A program made the position numbers and the translations under genes. From positions 1-64,000 of the forward strand of contig CAJUOV010000001.1 in assembly GCA_910588695.1 (NCBI GenBank): a stretch of DNA of 64,000 nt. The letters are read 5' to 3'. The notes under the pieces were generated by a model. It was not told the origin of the DNA and searched no databases. It worked only from the letters and a program-made list of their open reading frames with translations. Below, in pieces: positions 49,372-57,169 of the stretch (positions are counted from its first letter, which is position 1; each line of letters starts with the position of its first letter). The DNA comes from an uncultured Christensenellaceae bacterium (GTDB lineage: Bacteria; Bacillota; Clostridia; Christensenellales; Borkfalkiaceae).

Positions 49372-50415
49372 ATGATTATGATTACGAAAAGACAGTTCGG
49401 TACGACCGCGGACGGAAAGAAAGTTACCGCGTACACTCTGCACGACGGCGAAAGCTCTATGACGGTGCTCGATCTCGGCGGGATCGTGCAGCAGATTCTG
49501 GTTCCCGACAGGAACGGCAAGCTCACGGATGTGATTTTGGGTTATCGCGACGTGGCGGGATACGAGAATAACGGCGGATATCTCGGCGCGCTCATAGGCA
49601 GATTCGGCAACCGTATCGGAGAGGGTAAACTTACGATCGACGGAAAAGAGTACAGGCTTTACCTGAACGACCGCGGAAATCATCTGCACGGCGGAAAGAG
49701 CGGATTCGACAAAAAAATATGGAATGCGGAGATCGTAGGGGATCGGCTCAAATTGAGCATTCTCTCTCCCGATATGGAAGAGAATTATCCCGGCAATTTG
49801 AATGTGGAAGTCACTTATTCGTTTGCGGGCGGAGAATGGAAGATCGAATATCGCGCCGTGAGCGATCGGAAGACGTGCGTAAATCTTACCAATCACGCTT
49901 ATTTCAATCTGGGCGGCGAGGGGAGCGGTTCGGCGCTCGATCATCTGCTTACGATCGACAGCGATTATATTACGCCTACTTCCCCGACGATGATCCCCGA
50001 GGGTGGCTTTCGCGCCGTCAAGGGCACTCCTTTCGACTTCAATAAACCAAAGGAGATCGGGAAGGAGATCGAGGCGGCCGATATCGACCTGAAACAGGGG
50101 AACGGCTACGATCATTGCCACGTGCTCAAAAATAAGTGCGGGCAGTATATAAAATATGCGGAAGTCAAAAGCCCCAAGACGGGAATCGTCATGGAATGCT
50201 TTACCGATATGCCTTCGGTGCAGTTCTATGCGGGCAACGGACTCAATCAGGAGGGGAAGTCGGGGCATTACGGAAAGCGCAACGGCTTCTGTTTGGAGAC
50301 GCAGGCAATTCCAAATAACGTAAACGTGCCCGAGTATGCGGCGAAGGGGAGTTCCGTTCTCGAAGCGGGGCAGGAGTACCGCTTTACCGCCGCTTATCGT
50401 TTTACCGCCGAATAA
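49372..50415 (+). CDS. galM: Aldose 1-epimerase (mutarotase)
   Basis: A 347-residue GalM enzyme that interconverts alpha and beta anomers of hexoses, feeding sugar catabolism. Family blocks: GAYLGALIGRFGNRI-like (GGYLGALIGRFGNRIGEGK), NDRGNHLHGG, the catalytic His in VNLTNHAYFNL, the general base Glu in FCLETQAIPN. Start ATG 49372 follows AAGGGGGG by 7 bases; ATG 49378, 6 bases after GGAG, is equally possible. Single gene, closed by the terminator at 50424. Confidence 0.93.
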   Translation: MIMITKRQFGTTADGKKVTAYTLHDGESSMTVLDLGGIVQQILVPDRNGKLTDVILGYRDVAGYENNGGYLGALIGRFGNRIGEGKLTIDGKEYRLYLNDRGNHLHGGKSGFDKKIWNAEIVGDRLKLSILSPDMEENYPGNLNVEVTYSFAGGEWKIEYRAVSDRKTCVNLTNHAYFNLGGEGSGSALDHLLTIDSDYITPTSPTMIPEGGFRAVKGTPFDFNKPKEIGKEIEAADIDLKQGNGYDHCHVLKNKCGQYIKYAEVKSPKTGIVMECFTDMPSVQFYAGNGLNQEGKSGHYGKRNGFCLETQAIPNNVNVPEYAAKGSSVLEAGQEYRFTAAYRFTAE

Positions 50416-50423
50416 TATATTTG

Positions 50424-50452
50424 CCCCCGCCCGTTCCGAGCGGGGGTTTTTG
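50424..50452 (+). terminator. Rho-independent terminator after galM
   Basis: CCCCCGC and GCGGGGG pair across CCGTTCCGA, then T5. Confidence 0.9.
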
Positions 50453-50467
50453 TGCGGAGTCAATCGC

Positions 50468-50496
50468 TTGCAAAGAAAAAGGGAAAGTGATATAAT
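50468..50496 (+). promoter_or_regulatory. Consensus promoter abutting an ATG (predicted leaderless)
   Basis: TTGCAA, 17 bases, TATAAT, 6 bases, ATG at 50503. The architecture matches exactly those at 5425 and 31291. Confidence 0.8.
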
Positions 50497-50502
50497 AAAT
50501 AT

Positions 50503-51525
50503 ATGAACGTTTTTTATGTGATCGCGGCGGCAATCTCTTACGGCTGTATTGCGACCGTGCTCGTTTTTGACGTGGTATTTGGTTTCCGGGCTCTCTTTCA
50601 TGTAAAAAAAGACTGGATCGTTTCTCCTCCCAAAGGGTTTTCACCGCTCGACTACCAACGGGTGATCAAGGGAAAAACTCGTCCCGAGAGACTGACCCGC
50701 GCGTTGCTCCTGTGGTGGGCGCAGAACGGTTATATCAGGATCGCGGAACTGAACCGGACTACCGTGCGCGTTTGGAAAATCAAAAATATGCCTGCGCACG
50801 ATAAGGCGGATTTTTACGATCGGGGTACTTATGTGCGGGAGCGGGAGATCTTCAACCATATTTTTTCCGGCGTAAAGCTGAACACGGGATTCAAAGACGT
50901 TTCTCTTTACCGTCCCCTGATCTCGCGGAAGAGCGCGGAGGCGATCAACAAGAGTTTTTCGATCGGCGAAAACGAAGGGGTGTTCGGCGCGGGACACTTT
51001 ATTCTGAAAATCGTGACGCAGATATTATGCTTCGTTCCCTACTTTCTTGCGATCGCGTGGGGGGAAATCAATTCGGGCGGCGGTATGTTCGTCGGGCTTT
51101 CGATTTTTTCGGTCATCGGCGTTTTGGCGCTCAAATACATGGTCGTGGTGCCGCCCGTGATCCGATACCCGTTTTTCACGATCTGGGGCGGCGCTCCCTA
51201 TGCCGCGCTGTTCACGTTTTACATTCAAAACGTGAACGATCCGTGGTATTTCGGGCTTGCCGCGCTGTTGTTCTACGCGATCGGCACGTTCGTTCTGATT
51301 CTGTTCGCCGACTACCGCGAAAAGGAAAATCTCAAAGAGTATTCCGACCTCTTTAATTTCAGAAAGTATCTGTTTTTCGTTCGTAAAAACGCGGTGCCCG
51401 AAGAGGGGCGCTGCGAGATACTGCCCTTTCTGTATACGATCGGTCTTGCGCCCGTGCTGATGGGTAAGTTCCGCCCTGCGGTTCTGCCCGATTGGTATGA
51501 GGGCGAAAGGAGGTTGCTGCTGTGA
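50503..51525 (+). CDS. DUF2207-like membrane protein A
   Basis: A 340-residue protein: N-terminal membrane segment, then a cytoplasmic winged-helix-like block with the DUF2207 signature (PPKGFSPLDYQRVIKG..., ALLLWWAQNGYIRIAE), and three to four central membrane segments. The N-terminal extracellular DUF2207 domain of longer relatives is missing. Function unknown. Predicted leaderless start. Overlaps the paralogous second gene by four bases (GTGA). Confidence 0.75.
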   Translation: MNVFYVIAAAISYGCIATVLVFDVVFGFRALFHVKKDWIVSPPKGFSPLDYQRVIKGKTRPERLTRALLLWWAQNGYIRIAELNRTTVRVWKIKNMPAHDKADFYDRGTYVREREIFNHIFSGVKLNTGFKDVSLYRPLISRKSAEAINKSFSIGENEGVFGAGHFILKIVTQILCFVPYFLAIAWGEINSGGGMFVGLSIFSVIGVLALKYMVVVPPVIRYPFFTIWGGAPYAALFTFYIQNVNDPWYFGLAALLFYAIGTFVLILFADYREKENLKEYSDLFNFRKYLFFVRKNAVPEEGRCEILPFLYTIGLAPVLMGKFRPAVLPDWYEGERRLLL

Positions 51526-52550
51526 GCGAATTTGCGATTTTTCTGACATCGATGATCTTGACGGGCGTATTTCTCGTTTTCTGCATTGCGGTCGATCTGT
51601 GTTCGATCGTGCGCAAAAGCCGCGTTGTGAAGCCCGTGGAATTTCTTCCGCCCGAGGGATTTTCTCCGCTCGACGCGGCGCTCGTGTATTCGGCGCGAAG
51701 CGTGAAAGCGAATTCCTTTCTCAATCCGCTGCTGCTCTATTGGGCGGATCAGGGCTACGTCTCGATCGAAGAGGACGGCAGGGGTCTGAAAGTAAAAGGA
51801 TTGAAAGACCTGCCTCCCTATTATAAGAGCGGAAGATGCAATGAAGATATATACGACTGCGAACAGACGCTTTTTTCCGCGATGTTTCGGGATAGCCGCT
51901 ACTTTTATACGCTTACCGCGCGCAAGTCTTTCGATACGGAGTATGATAAAGCGGTAGAGGAATGCAGAAAAATGTCCCGCTCCGTGATCGGAAAACTCGG
52001 GAAACGTCTCTCGCTTGTCATGAAGCTACTCGCCGCCGCGCTTGCGTTTGCGGTCGGAATCATGATAAGTTTTTATATTCAGATGCCGATTGCGTTCATT
52101 CTGCTGTTTCCCGTCATCGGCGCGTTTTTGATCAAGTTCCTGCCCGCGCCGTTCTTTGTGAGGGTGCCCTTTATGTTGGTGTGGGGCGGCGTGCCTCTTC
52201 TTGCGGTGCTCTTTATGATGCCCATGCCGAATACCTTCCGGATCGCGCTCGGCGCAGCGGTTTTAACCCTCGTTCTGACCGTCTGCTTTTTTGCGGAAAA
52301 AGCGGATTTCAGAAGCGGAGAGGATTTGAAAATTTACGGTAAAGTTTGTTCGTTCAGACGTTTTCTGACGGTGGCGGATAAGAACAGGCTCGAAGCGCTT
52401 GTTGAAGAAAACCCGAATTACTTTTACGATATTCTGCCGTATTTTTATGTGTTCGGCATCACAAAGAAGATGAAAAAGAAATTCGATAAAATCATTCCCG
52501 ACGGTTCCATGCGTTCGCTCGGTCCCATCCGCGACATCTATATCGACTGA
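51522..52550 (+). CDS. DUF2207-like membrane protein B
   Basis: A 342-residue paralogue of the upstream gene, same layout: N-terminal segment, PPEGFSPLDAALVYS, LLLYWADQGYVSIEEDGRG, and a central cluster of membrane segments (LLAAALAFAVGIMISFYI onward). Starts with GTG at 51522 inside the upstream stop, with AAAGGAGG upstream. The two proteins probably act together, perhaps as a heteromer. Role unknown. Confidence 0.75.
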   Translation: MSEFAIFLTSMILTGVFLVFCIAVDLCSIVRKSRVVKPVEFLPPEGFSPLDAALVYSARSVKANSFLNPLLLYWADQGYVSIEEDGRGLKVKGLKDLPPYYKSGRCNEDIYDCEQTLFSAMFRDSRYFYTLTARKSFDTEYDKAVEECRKMSRSVIGKLGKRLSLVMKLLAAALAFAVGIMISFYIQMPIAFILLFPVIGAFLIKFLPAPFFVRVPFMLVWGGVPLLAVLFMMPMPNTFRIALGAAVLTLVLTVCFFAEKADFRSGEDLKIYGKVCSFRRFLTVADKNRLEALVEENPNYFYDILPYFYVFGITKKMKKKFDKIIPDGSMRSLGPIRDIYID

Positions 52551-52556
52551 TCAAAT

Positions 52557-52590
52557 AAAAACTCCCGTGTTTGCAACACGGGAGTTTTTT
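52557..52590. terminator. Bidirectional terminator
   Basis: AAAACTCCCGTGT and ACACGGGAGTTTT pair around TTGCA; ends the DUF2207 pair and the convergent gene at 52602. Confidence 0.92.
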
Positions 52591-52601
52591 GTTTTGTGCG
52601 A

Positions 52602-53063
52602 TTACAGTACGAGACCCAGAATCATCCAGAGAAGAAGCCCCCAGAGAAGAACGCCCCAGAGGGCGGCTCTTCCGCATTGGCAGGCGAATTCGCGGTTTTT
52701 CTTGTAGTTCGCGAAATAGAGAATGATGCCCGCAGGGAACACGGCTGCGGAGAGCGCGTTGAACGCGCACGACTTCATATCGGAGAACTGCGCTTTGAAC
52801 CAAGTTCCGATCGAGGTATAAAAGGCGATCGATCCCGAAGCGCTGACCGCAAAGCCGAGCCCGATGAACGCAAGCGCGACCGCAAAATACAGCCAGGCGA
52901 GGCCGAAGATTCCCGCGGTATTCGTGCAAAGGTTCATGACGATCGAAATGATTCCGATGCTCATGAAGAAAGAGACGTCGCGGTCTGTATGCCGCGATAG
53001 ATAGGCGTAGTAGACCGTCATAAACGAGGTCAACAACAAAGTAATCACGCCGAGTGCAACCAT
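52602..53063 (-). CDS. Hypothetical four-segment membrane protein
   Basis: A 153-residue protein with four hydrophobic segments (residues 1-20, 30-52, 58-85 and 130-152) and a central amphipathic part (GTWFKAQFSDMKSCAFNAL). A CQCG sits before the last segment. No family recognised. No partner genes on its strand. Confidence 0.7.
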   Translation of the reverse strand: MVALGVITLLLTSFMTVYYAYLSRHTDRDVSFFMSIGIISIVMNLCTNTAGIFGLAWLYFAVALAFIGLGFAVSASGSIAFYTSIGTWFKAQFSDMKSCAFNALSAAVFPAGIILYFANYKKNREFACQCGRAALWGVLLWGLLLWMILGLVL

Positions 53064-53224
53064 ATAATTTCCCCCAGAAATTTATTTATCGATATTATAA
53101 TATAAACTTTTTGCATTGTCAACGCTCTTTGTTAAATTTTTTGCAAAAACAAAAAGGGTTCCGTAAATCATATACTGAAATGACTGCGTATCCGCGCGGC
53201 GGAGCGCAGCCGGAGGATTTACAA

Positions 53225-54004
53225 ATGCAATGGTTTACTTCTCTCGATGGCTGGGTGCAGGCGCTTCTCGCCTCGCTCATGATGTACTTAATGACGGCGC
53301 TCGGCGCGTCGTTCGTGTTCTTTTCCAAAAAAATCAACAAGACGTTTCTGACCGCGCTTACGGGTCTTGCGGCGGGAATCATGGTTGCGGCGAGCTTTTT
53401 TTCGCTGCTGCTGCCTGCGATCGAACAGGAGAGCGCGCTTCCCTCGTACATAACGGTAACTTTGGGGTTCGCGCTCGGCGGAGCGTTTATCGTGCTGAGC
53501 GATCTTGCGCTTTCCCGCTCGTCGCTCTCCTTTCATTCGATCGGCGATAAAAAGAACGCGCTTTTGTTTCTTGCGGTGACGCTGCACAATATTCCCGAGG
53601 GCATGTCCGTAGGCGTGGCGTTCGCGGTCGCGCCCGCCATGGGCGAAGGCGGAGCCGCGCTCTCGGCGTTTCTGCTCGCAGTGGGGATCGCCGTACAGAA
53701 TTTTCCGGAGGGCATGTGCGTCGCCTTTCCGCTCAGAGCGAAGGGCATGAGTCCGCTGAGGAGTTTTCTCTTTTCGCAGGGCTCGGGCGCGGTCGAAATA
53801 CCCGCCTGCGTCGTGGGCGCGCTCGCGGCGACGGCGATCGGCGGAATCCTGCCTTGGGCGCTATCTTTTTCGGCGGGCGCAATGATCGCGGTCGTCTGTT
53901 CCGAACTGATTCCCGAATGCTTTTCGGGGAATAAAACGGTCGCAAGCGCGGGATTGATCGCGGGGTTCTGTTTGATGATGATTCTCGATCTTGCGCTCGG
54001 CTGA
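53225..54004 (+). CDS. ZIP-family metal transporter
   Basis: A 259-residue, eight-segment ZIP transporter of the GufA/ZupT type. Metal-binding motifs are HNIPEGMSVGVAF in helix 4 and QNFPEGMCVAFPL in helix 5. It probably imports Zn2+ or another divalent metal. The start at 53225 has CGGAGGA 7 bases upstream; an in-frame ATG at 53180 has no SD. No metal-responsive regulator is adjacent. Confidence 0.9.
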   Translation: MQWFTSLDGWVQALLASLMMYLMTALGASFVFFSKKINKTFLTALTGLAAGIMVAASFFSLLLPAIEQESALPSYITVTLGFALGGAFIVLSDLALSRSSLSFHSIGDKKNALLFLAVTLHNIPEGMSVGVAFAVAPAMGEGGAALSAFLLAVGIAVQNFPEGMCVAFPLRAKGMSPLRSFLFSQGSGAVEIPACVVGALAATAIGGILPWALSFSAGAMIAVVCSELIPECFSGNKTVASAGLIAGFCLMMILDLALG

Positions 54005-54060
54005 TCGAAATTTTCCGTTTGCGTATAAAATAACGCCCGATTGGAAACAATCGAAAAGCT

Positions 54061-54933
54061 ATGGAAAAGAGAGAGAATCAAGAAAGAGAAACGACCGCCG
54101 AGAAAATCGCGGAAAAAACTCCCGAAAGAGTTGCCGAGCGGACGCCTGCCAAGACTGCGGTCGTCGTGGGCGCGTCGTCGGGGATCGGACGCGAGACGGC
54201 GCTTATGCTCGCTTCGCGCGGATACCGCGTGGTAAATATTTCGCGCACGCCCTGCAAAGGCGAACGGGTCAGGTCGATTTCGGCGGACGCGGCGCAGGAG
54301 GGCGAGCTCGGCAAGGCGATCGCGGACGCGGCGGAAAAGAACGGGATCGATCTGTTGATCTATTCGGCGGGTTTTTCGATGGCTGCTCCACTCGAACACG
54401 CGAAGAGCGGCGATTACAGATATTTGTTCGAAGTCAATTATTTCGGCGCGATCGAGGCGCTGAAAGCCGCGCTTCCCTATCTGAAAAAGAGAGGAGGCAG
54501 GGCTGTGCTCGTCGGCTCGCTGGGCGGAGATATTCCCATTCCCTACGACGGCTTTTATTCCGCTTCGAAAGCGGCTCTGACCATGCTCGCCCGCGAGGCG
54601 AATATGGAACTCAAAGGACGGGGCGTCAGGGTGAGCGCGCTGCTCCCCGGCGGAACGGCGACCGACTTTACCTATAACCGTATGATTTATAAAGACGAAG
54701 CGACCGACTATGCGGGCAATGTCAAAAAGGCTTCCGCCGCGCTCGCCAATATGGAACAGGGCGGCATGAGCGCGTCGCTCGTCGCGGGGGCGATCGTAAA
54801 ACTTGCCGAACGCAAGAATCCGCCTCCCGTCGTTTCGGTAGGACCCAAAAACGGATTTCTGCGCTTTTGCAACCGGGTTCTGCCCGAACAGTTCGTGGAC
54901 AATATGGTCATGCGCAAATTCAATCAAAAATAA
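54061..54933 (+). CDS. Short-chain dehydrogenase/reductase
   Basis: A 290-residue SDR. After a charged 30-residue N-terminus (a Glu/Lys/Thr-rich stretch absent from most SDRs) comes the NAD(P)-binding VVGASSGIGRETALML, YSAGFS (the NAG-like motif), and catalytic Ser-Tyr-Lys in LVGSLGGD and YSASKAALTM. The C-terminal 80 residues are longer than the classical 250-residue form and end with a basic tail. Substrate unknown. No good SD before the ATG at 54061. Confidence 0.88.
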   Translation: MEKRENQERETTAEKIAEKTPERVAERTPAKTAVVVGASSGIGRETALMLASRGYRVVNISRTPCKGERVRSISADAAQEGELGKAIADAAEKNGIDLLIYSAGFSMAAPLEHAKSGDYRYLFEVNYFGAIEALKAALPYLKKRGGRAVLVGSLGGDIPIPYDGFYSASKAALTMLAREANMELKGRGVRVSALLPGGTATDFTYNRMIYKDEATDYAGNVKKASAALANMEQGGMSASLVAGAIVKLAERKNPPPVVSVGPKNGFLRFCNRVLPEQFVDNMVMRKFNQK

Positions 54934-54947
54934 AATTCCGCAAAATC

Positions 54948-54986
54948 AAAAACAGCCGGCGAGACAAGGAACGTCGGCTGTTTTTT
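54948..54986 (+). terminator. Rho-independent terminator
   Basis: AACAGCCG pairs with CGGCTGTT across a 15-base loop, then T5. It also could serve the convergent gene at 55001. Confidence 0.85.
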
Positions 54987-55000
54987 GTGACGGATTCATA

Positions 55001-55645
55001 TTATAATTTGGAATATCCGTAGCTGTTGACGACGGCGTCTACTTTGATTCCCGCTTTACAGAGGGGACATTTGTGCAGACTATACGATTCGTATTTGCCG
55101 ATGTCCTTTGCGGAAAAAAGGCGTTCCACGGGAACCTCGACTCCGCCCGCCACGATACTGTCGCCGAAAGCGCCGCCGAATACTGCCGCCGCGCCCGCGG
55201 GAATCCCGCCGTAATATACGATCCCTTCGAGCGCGCTTTTCAGCGTCATGCCCGTCGTCGCCGTGGCAGTGAGAAGAAGCACCCTTCTGTTTTTGACGTA
55301 GGGCGCAAGATTGTCTCGCAAAAACAGTTTATCGTTCGTGATTTCGGGCGAGACGACTGCAAAATCTTTTCCGACATTGATGCCCGAACGCGCAAGCTCG
55401 TCCGCAAGAAAAGTTCCGAGCATCTTGGTGCGTTCGAGCGTGATCACGGTGTCGACGGGTTCGCTTAAAAAACGCGCCGCCAACAGCTTTGCGGCGGCGC
55501 GCGCGCTCGCCGTTTCCGATTTGACTTTGGTCATGTCGATATAGTGGCTCACGTGTGAATGCTGGGTCGCAAAATGTCCCTCCACCGCTTTGATCGAGAC
55601 ATTTCGGTTGCGCGCCGAGATTAATTCGTATGTATCGTTGTTCAT
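55001..55645 (-). CDS. Orotate phosphoribosyltransferase-like type I PRTase
   Basis: A 214-residue phosphoribosyltransferase-fold protein. N-terminus MNNDTYELISARNRNVSIKA, then VDTVITLERTKMLGTFLADEL, and a PRPP-loop region VLLLTATATTGMTLKSALEG, in which the usual acidic pair before TxTG is absent (TATATTG). A C-terminal KCPLCKAG could bind zinc. A family with this layout is common in Clostridia and often labelled orotate PRTase, but it lies away from pyr genes, so the true substrate is uncertain. Confidence 0.75.
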   Translation of the reverse strand: MNNDTYELISARNRNVSIKAVEGHFATQHSHVSHYIDMTKVKSETASARAAAKLLAARFLSEPVDTVITLERTKMLGTFLADELARSGINVGKDFAVVSPEITNDKLFLRDNLAPYVKNRRVLLLTATATTGMTLKSALEGIVYYGGIPAGAAAVFGGAFGDSIVAGGVEVPVERLFSAKDIGKYESYSLHKCPLCKAGIKVDAVVNSYGYSKL

Positions 55646-55678
55646 AAAATACCCCCAAGAATCTGCTTATGCGAATCT

Positions 55679-55707
55679 ATTTTAATATAAAACGGGAGCG
55701 TTGTAAA
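55679..55707 (-). promoter_or_regulatory. Sigma-A promoter of the PRTase gene
   Basis: Minus strand: TTTACA, 17 bases, TAAAAT. An SD GGGGG lies before the ATG at 55645. Confidence 0.7.
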
Positions 55708-55761
55708 GAGCGAAAGAATATTTTTTTTGCTGAACGGAGAATTTTTTTGAATTTAATCATG

Positions 55762-55834
55762 AAAAGTGTTTAATTTATATGAAATGTAGTTATATAAAAG
55801 TGTTATACAGGACTAAAAAGAGTGTTATAAACAC
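55762..55834 (+). promoter_or_regulatory. AAAAGTGTT repeats upstream of grpE
   Basis: AAAAGTGTT at 55762 and 55796 and the variant AAGAGTGTT at 55818 precede grpE; the last is part of a palindrome GTGTT-ATA-AACAC (55822-55834). No CIRCE element (TTAGCACTC with its inverted repeat) is visible, so HrcA control of this operon is not supported. Whether the repeats bind a regulator is unknown. Confidence 0.35.
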
Positions 55835-55849
55835 AAGGCGAGGGCGAAT

Positions 55850-57115
55850 ATGAAATTCAAAAAACCGAAAGATCGCCTTCCCGATCGGGGCAACGGCTAC
55901 CCTTACGGGGGTCAGAACGGCTACGGCTATCCGCAAAACGGTTACGGTTATCCGCAGGACGGCTATCCTCAGAACAACGGCTACGGTTATCCGCAAGAGG
56001 GTTATCCGCAACAGAACAACGGTTACGGCCATCCGCAAGAAGGGTATCAGAACAACGGTTATCCGCAGAACAACGGTTATCCGGGGTACGGAGGCTACGG
56101 CGGTTACGGGGGCTATCCCGGCTACGGTTATCCGGGTTATCCGGGGTACGGTTATCCGGGGTACGGAGGCTACGGCGGTTACGGGGGCTATCCGCAGATG
56201 AACTATATTGCGGAGAGTTCGGAGCAGGCGGAAGATAACGGCGCTGCCGAAGAAACTGCCGCAGAAGAACCGCAGCAGGAGAGCGCGCCTCAGCAGGAAC
56301 AGGAAGCCGCTCCCGCAGAGGAACCGCAGCAACCTTACGTTTCGGCGCAGAGCGAACCCGCGAGTACGGCGCAGAGTTCTTATGCGAGCGAACCCGCGAG
56401 CACGGCGCAAAGCTCTTATGCAAGCGAACCTGCAAGCACGGCGCAAAGCTCTTATGCGAGCGAATCTGCGAGCACGGCACAGAGTTCTTATGCAAGCGAA
56501 CCTGCGAGTACGGCACAGAGTTCTTACGCAAGCGAACCTGCGAGTACGGCGCAAAGCTCTTATGCAAATGAGCCTGAAAGCACGGCGCAAAACTCATACG
56601 CAAGCGAGTCCGCAAGTTCTACAAGTTCTACGGAAAGTTCCTTTGCATCGGCGGGCAGTTCGGCAAACACGTTCTCGGGCGATGCGGCAACGCTGAAAGC
56701 GGAAGCGGAAGACCTGAAACGCAAGTGGTATTCGGTCACGGCGGAATATGAAAATTACCGTAAACGGACGCAGAACACCAAGATCGAAGCCTACCAGGAC
56801 GGAAGAGCAGACGTTGTGAAAAAGCTGTTTCCCATCGGGGATAATCTCGATCGGGCGATCAAGAGCTGTCAGGACGAGACGACGAAAAAGGGCATTATGA
56901 TGGTGCTTTCGGCGTTCGAAAAAGTTCTCGAAGGAGAGAGCATCACTTCGATCAATCCGATCGGTCAGCCCTTCAATCCCAACGAATGCGAGGCGATCAT
57001 GGCGCTCGACGCGCAGCCGGGGCAGGAGAGCGGGATCGTGACGGAAGTTTATGTGAAGGGCTATATCCAGAACGGCAAAGTGCTGCGCTATGCGCAGGTC
57101 ATCGTGACAAAGTGA
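55850..57115 (+). CDS. grpE: GrpE nucleotide exchange factor with long low-complexity N-terminal extension
   Basis: A 421-residue protein; normal GrpE is about 180-200. The last 145 residues are GrpE: the coiled coil (LKAEAEDLKRKWYSVTAEYE, residue 281 on), NYRKRTQ, PIGDNLDRAI, and the beta domain with GQPFNPNECEAIM and VYVKGY. It exchanges ADP for ATP on DnaK. The first 280 residues are unusual: residues 15-118 are a Gly/Tyr/Pro/Asn/Gln tract (GYGYPQNGYGYPQ, GYGGYGGYGGYPGYG), 120-165 an acidic Gln/Glu/Ala linker, and 169-252 seven 12-residue repeats EPASTAQSSYAS. The start follows GCGAGGGCG. First gene of grpE-dnaK-dnaJ. Confidence 0.95.
   Translation: MKFKKPKDRLPDRGNGYPYGGQNGYGYPQNGYGYPQDGYPQNNGYGYPQEGYPQQNNGYGHPQEGYQNNGYPQNNGYPGYGGYGGYGGYPGYGYPGYPGYGYPGYGGYGGYGGYPQMNYIAESSEQAEDNGAAEETAAEEPQQESAPQQEQEAAPAEEPQQPYVSAQSEPASTAQSSYASEPASTAQSSYASEPASTAQSSYASESASTAQSSYASEPASTAQSSYASEPASTAQSSYANEPESTAQNSYASESASSTSSTESSFASAGSSANTFSGDAATLKAEAEDLKRKWYSVTAEYENYRKRTQNTKIEAYQDGRADVVKKLFPIGDNLDRAIKSCQDETTKKGIMMVLSAFEKVLEGESITSINPIGQPFNPNECEAIMALDAQPGQESGIVTEVYVKGYIQNGKVLRYAQVIVTK
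55892..56203 (+). repeat. GYP/GYPQ-rich prion-like coding repeats in grpE
   Basis: DNA encoding residues 15-118. Short motifs (GYGYPQ, QNNGYG, GYGGYGG) recur many times, and a stretch of about 40 bases encoding YPGYGGYGGYGGYP occurs twice (about 56078 and 56158), so part of the tract arose by segmental duplication. Confidence 0.9.
56354..56605 (+). repeat. Seven 36-bp tandem repeats in grpE
   Basis: Seven in-frame units encode EPASTAQSSYAS or one- to two-residue variants (ESAS..., ...SYAN, EPESTAQNSYAS). Synonymous differences between units show they are not all recent copies. A degenerate Ser-rich unit follows. Confidence 0.95.
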
Positions 57116-57169
57116 TCGATAAAATAAATATAAATCCCAAATTGATTTCAAAAAAGGAGAAAAAAGAAA

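Noticed and set aside
56354..56605. Tandem repeats considered as a CRISPR array
   Set aside because: Units are contiguous 36-bp coding repeats with no spacers and lie in frame inside grpE.
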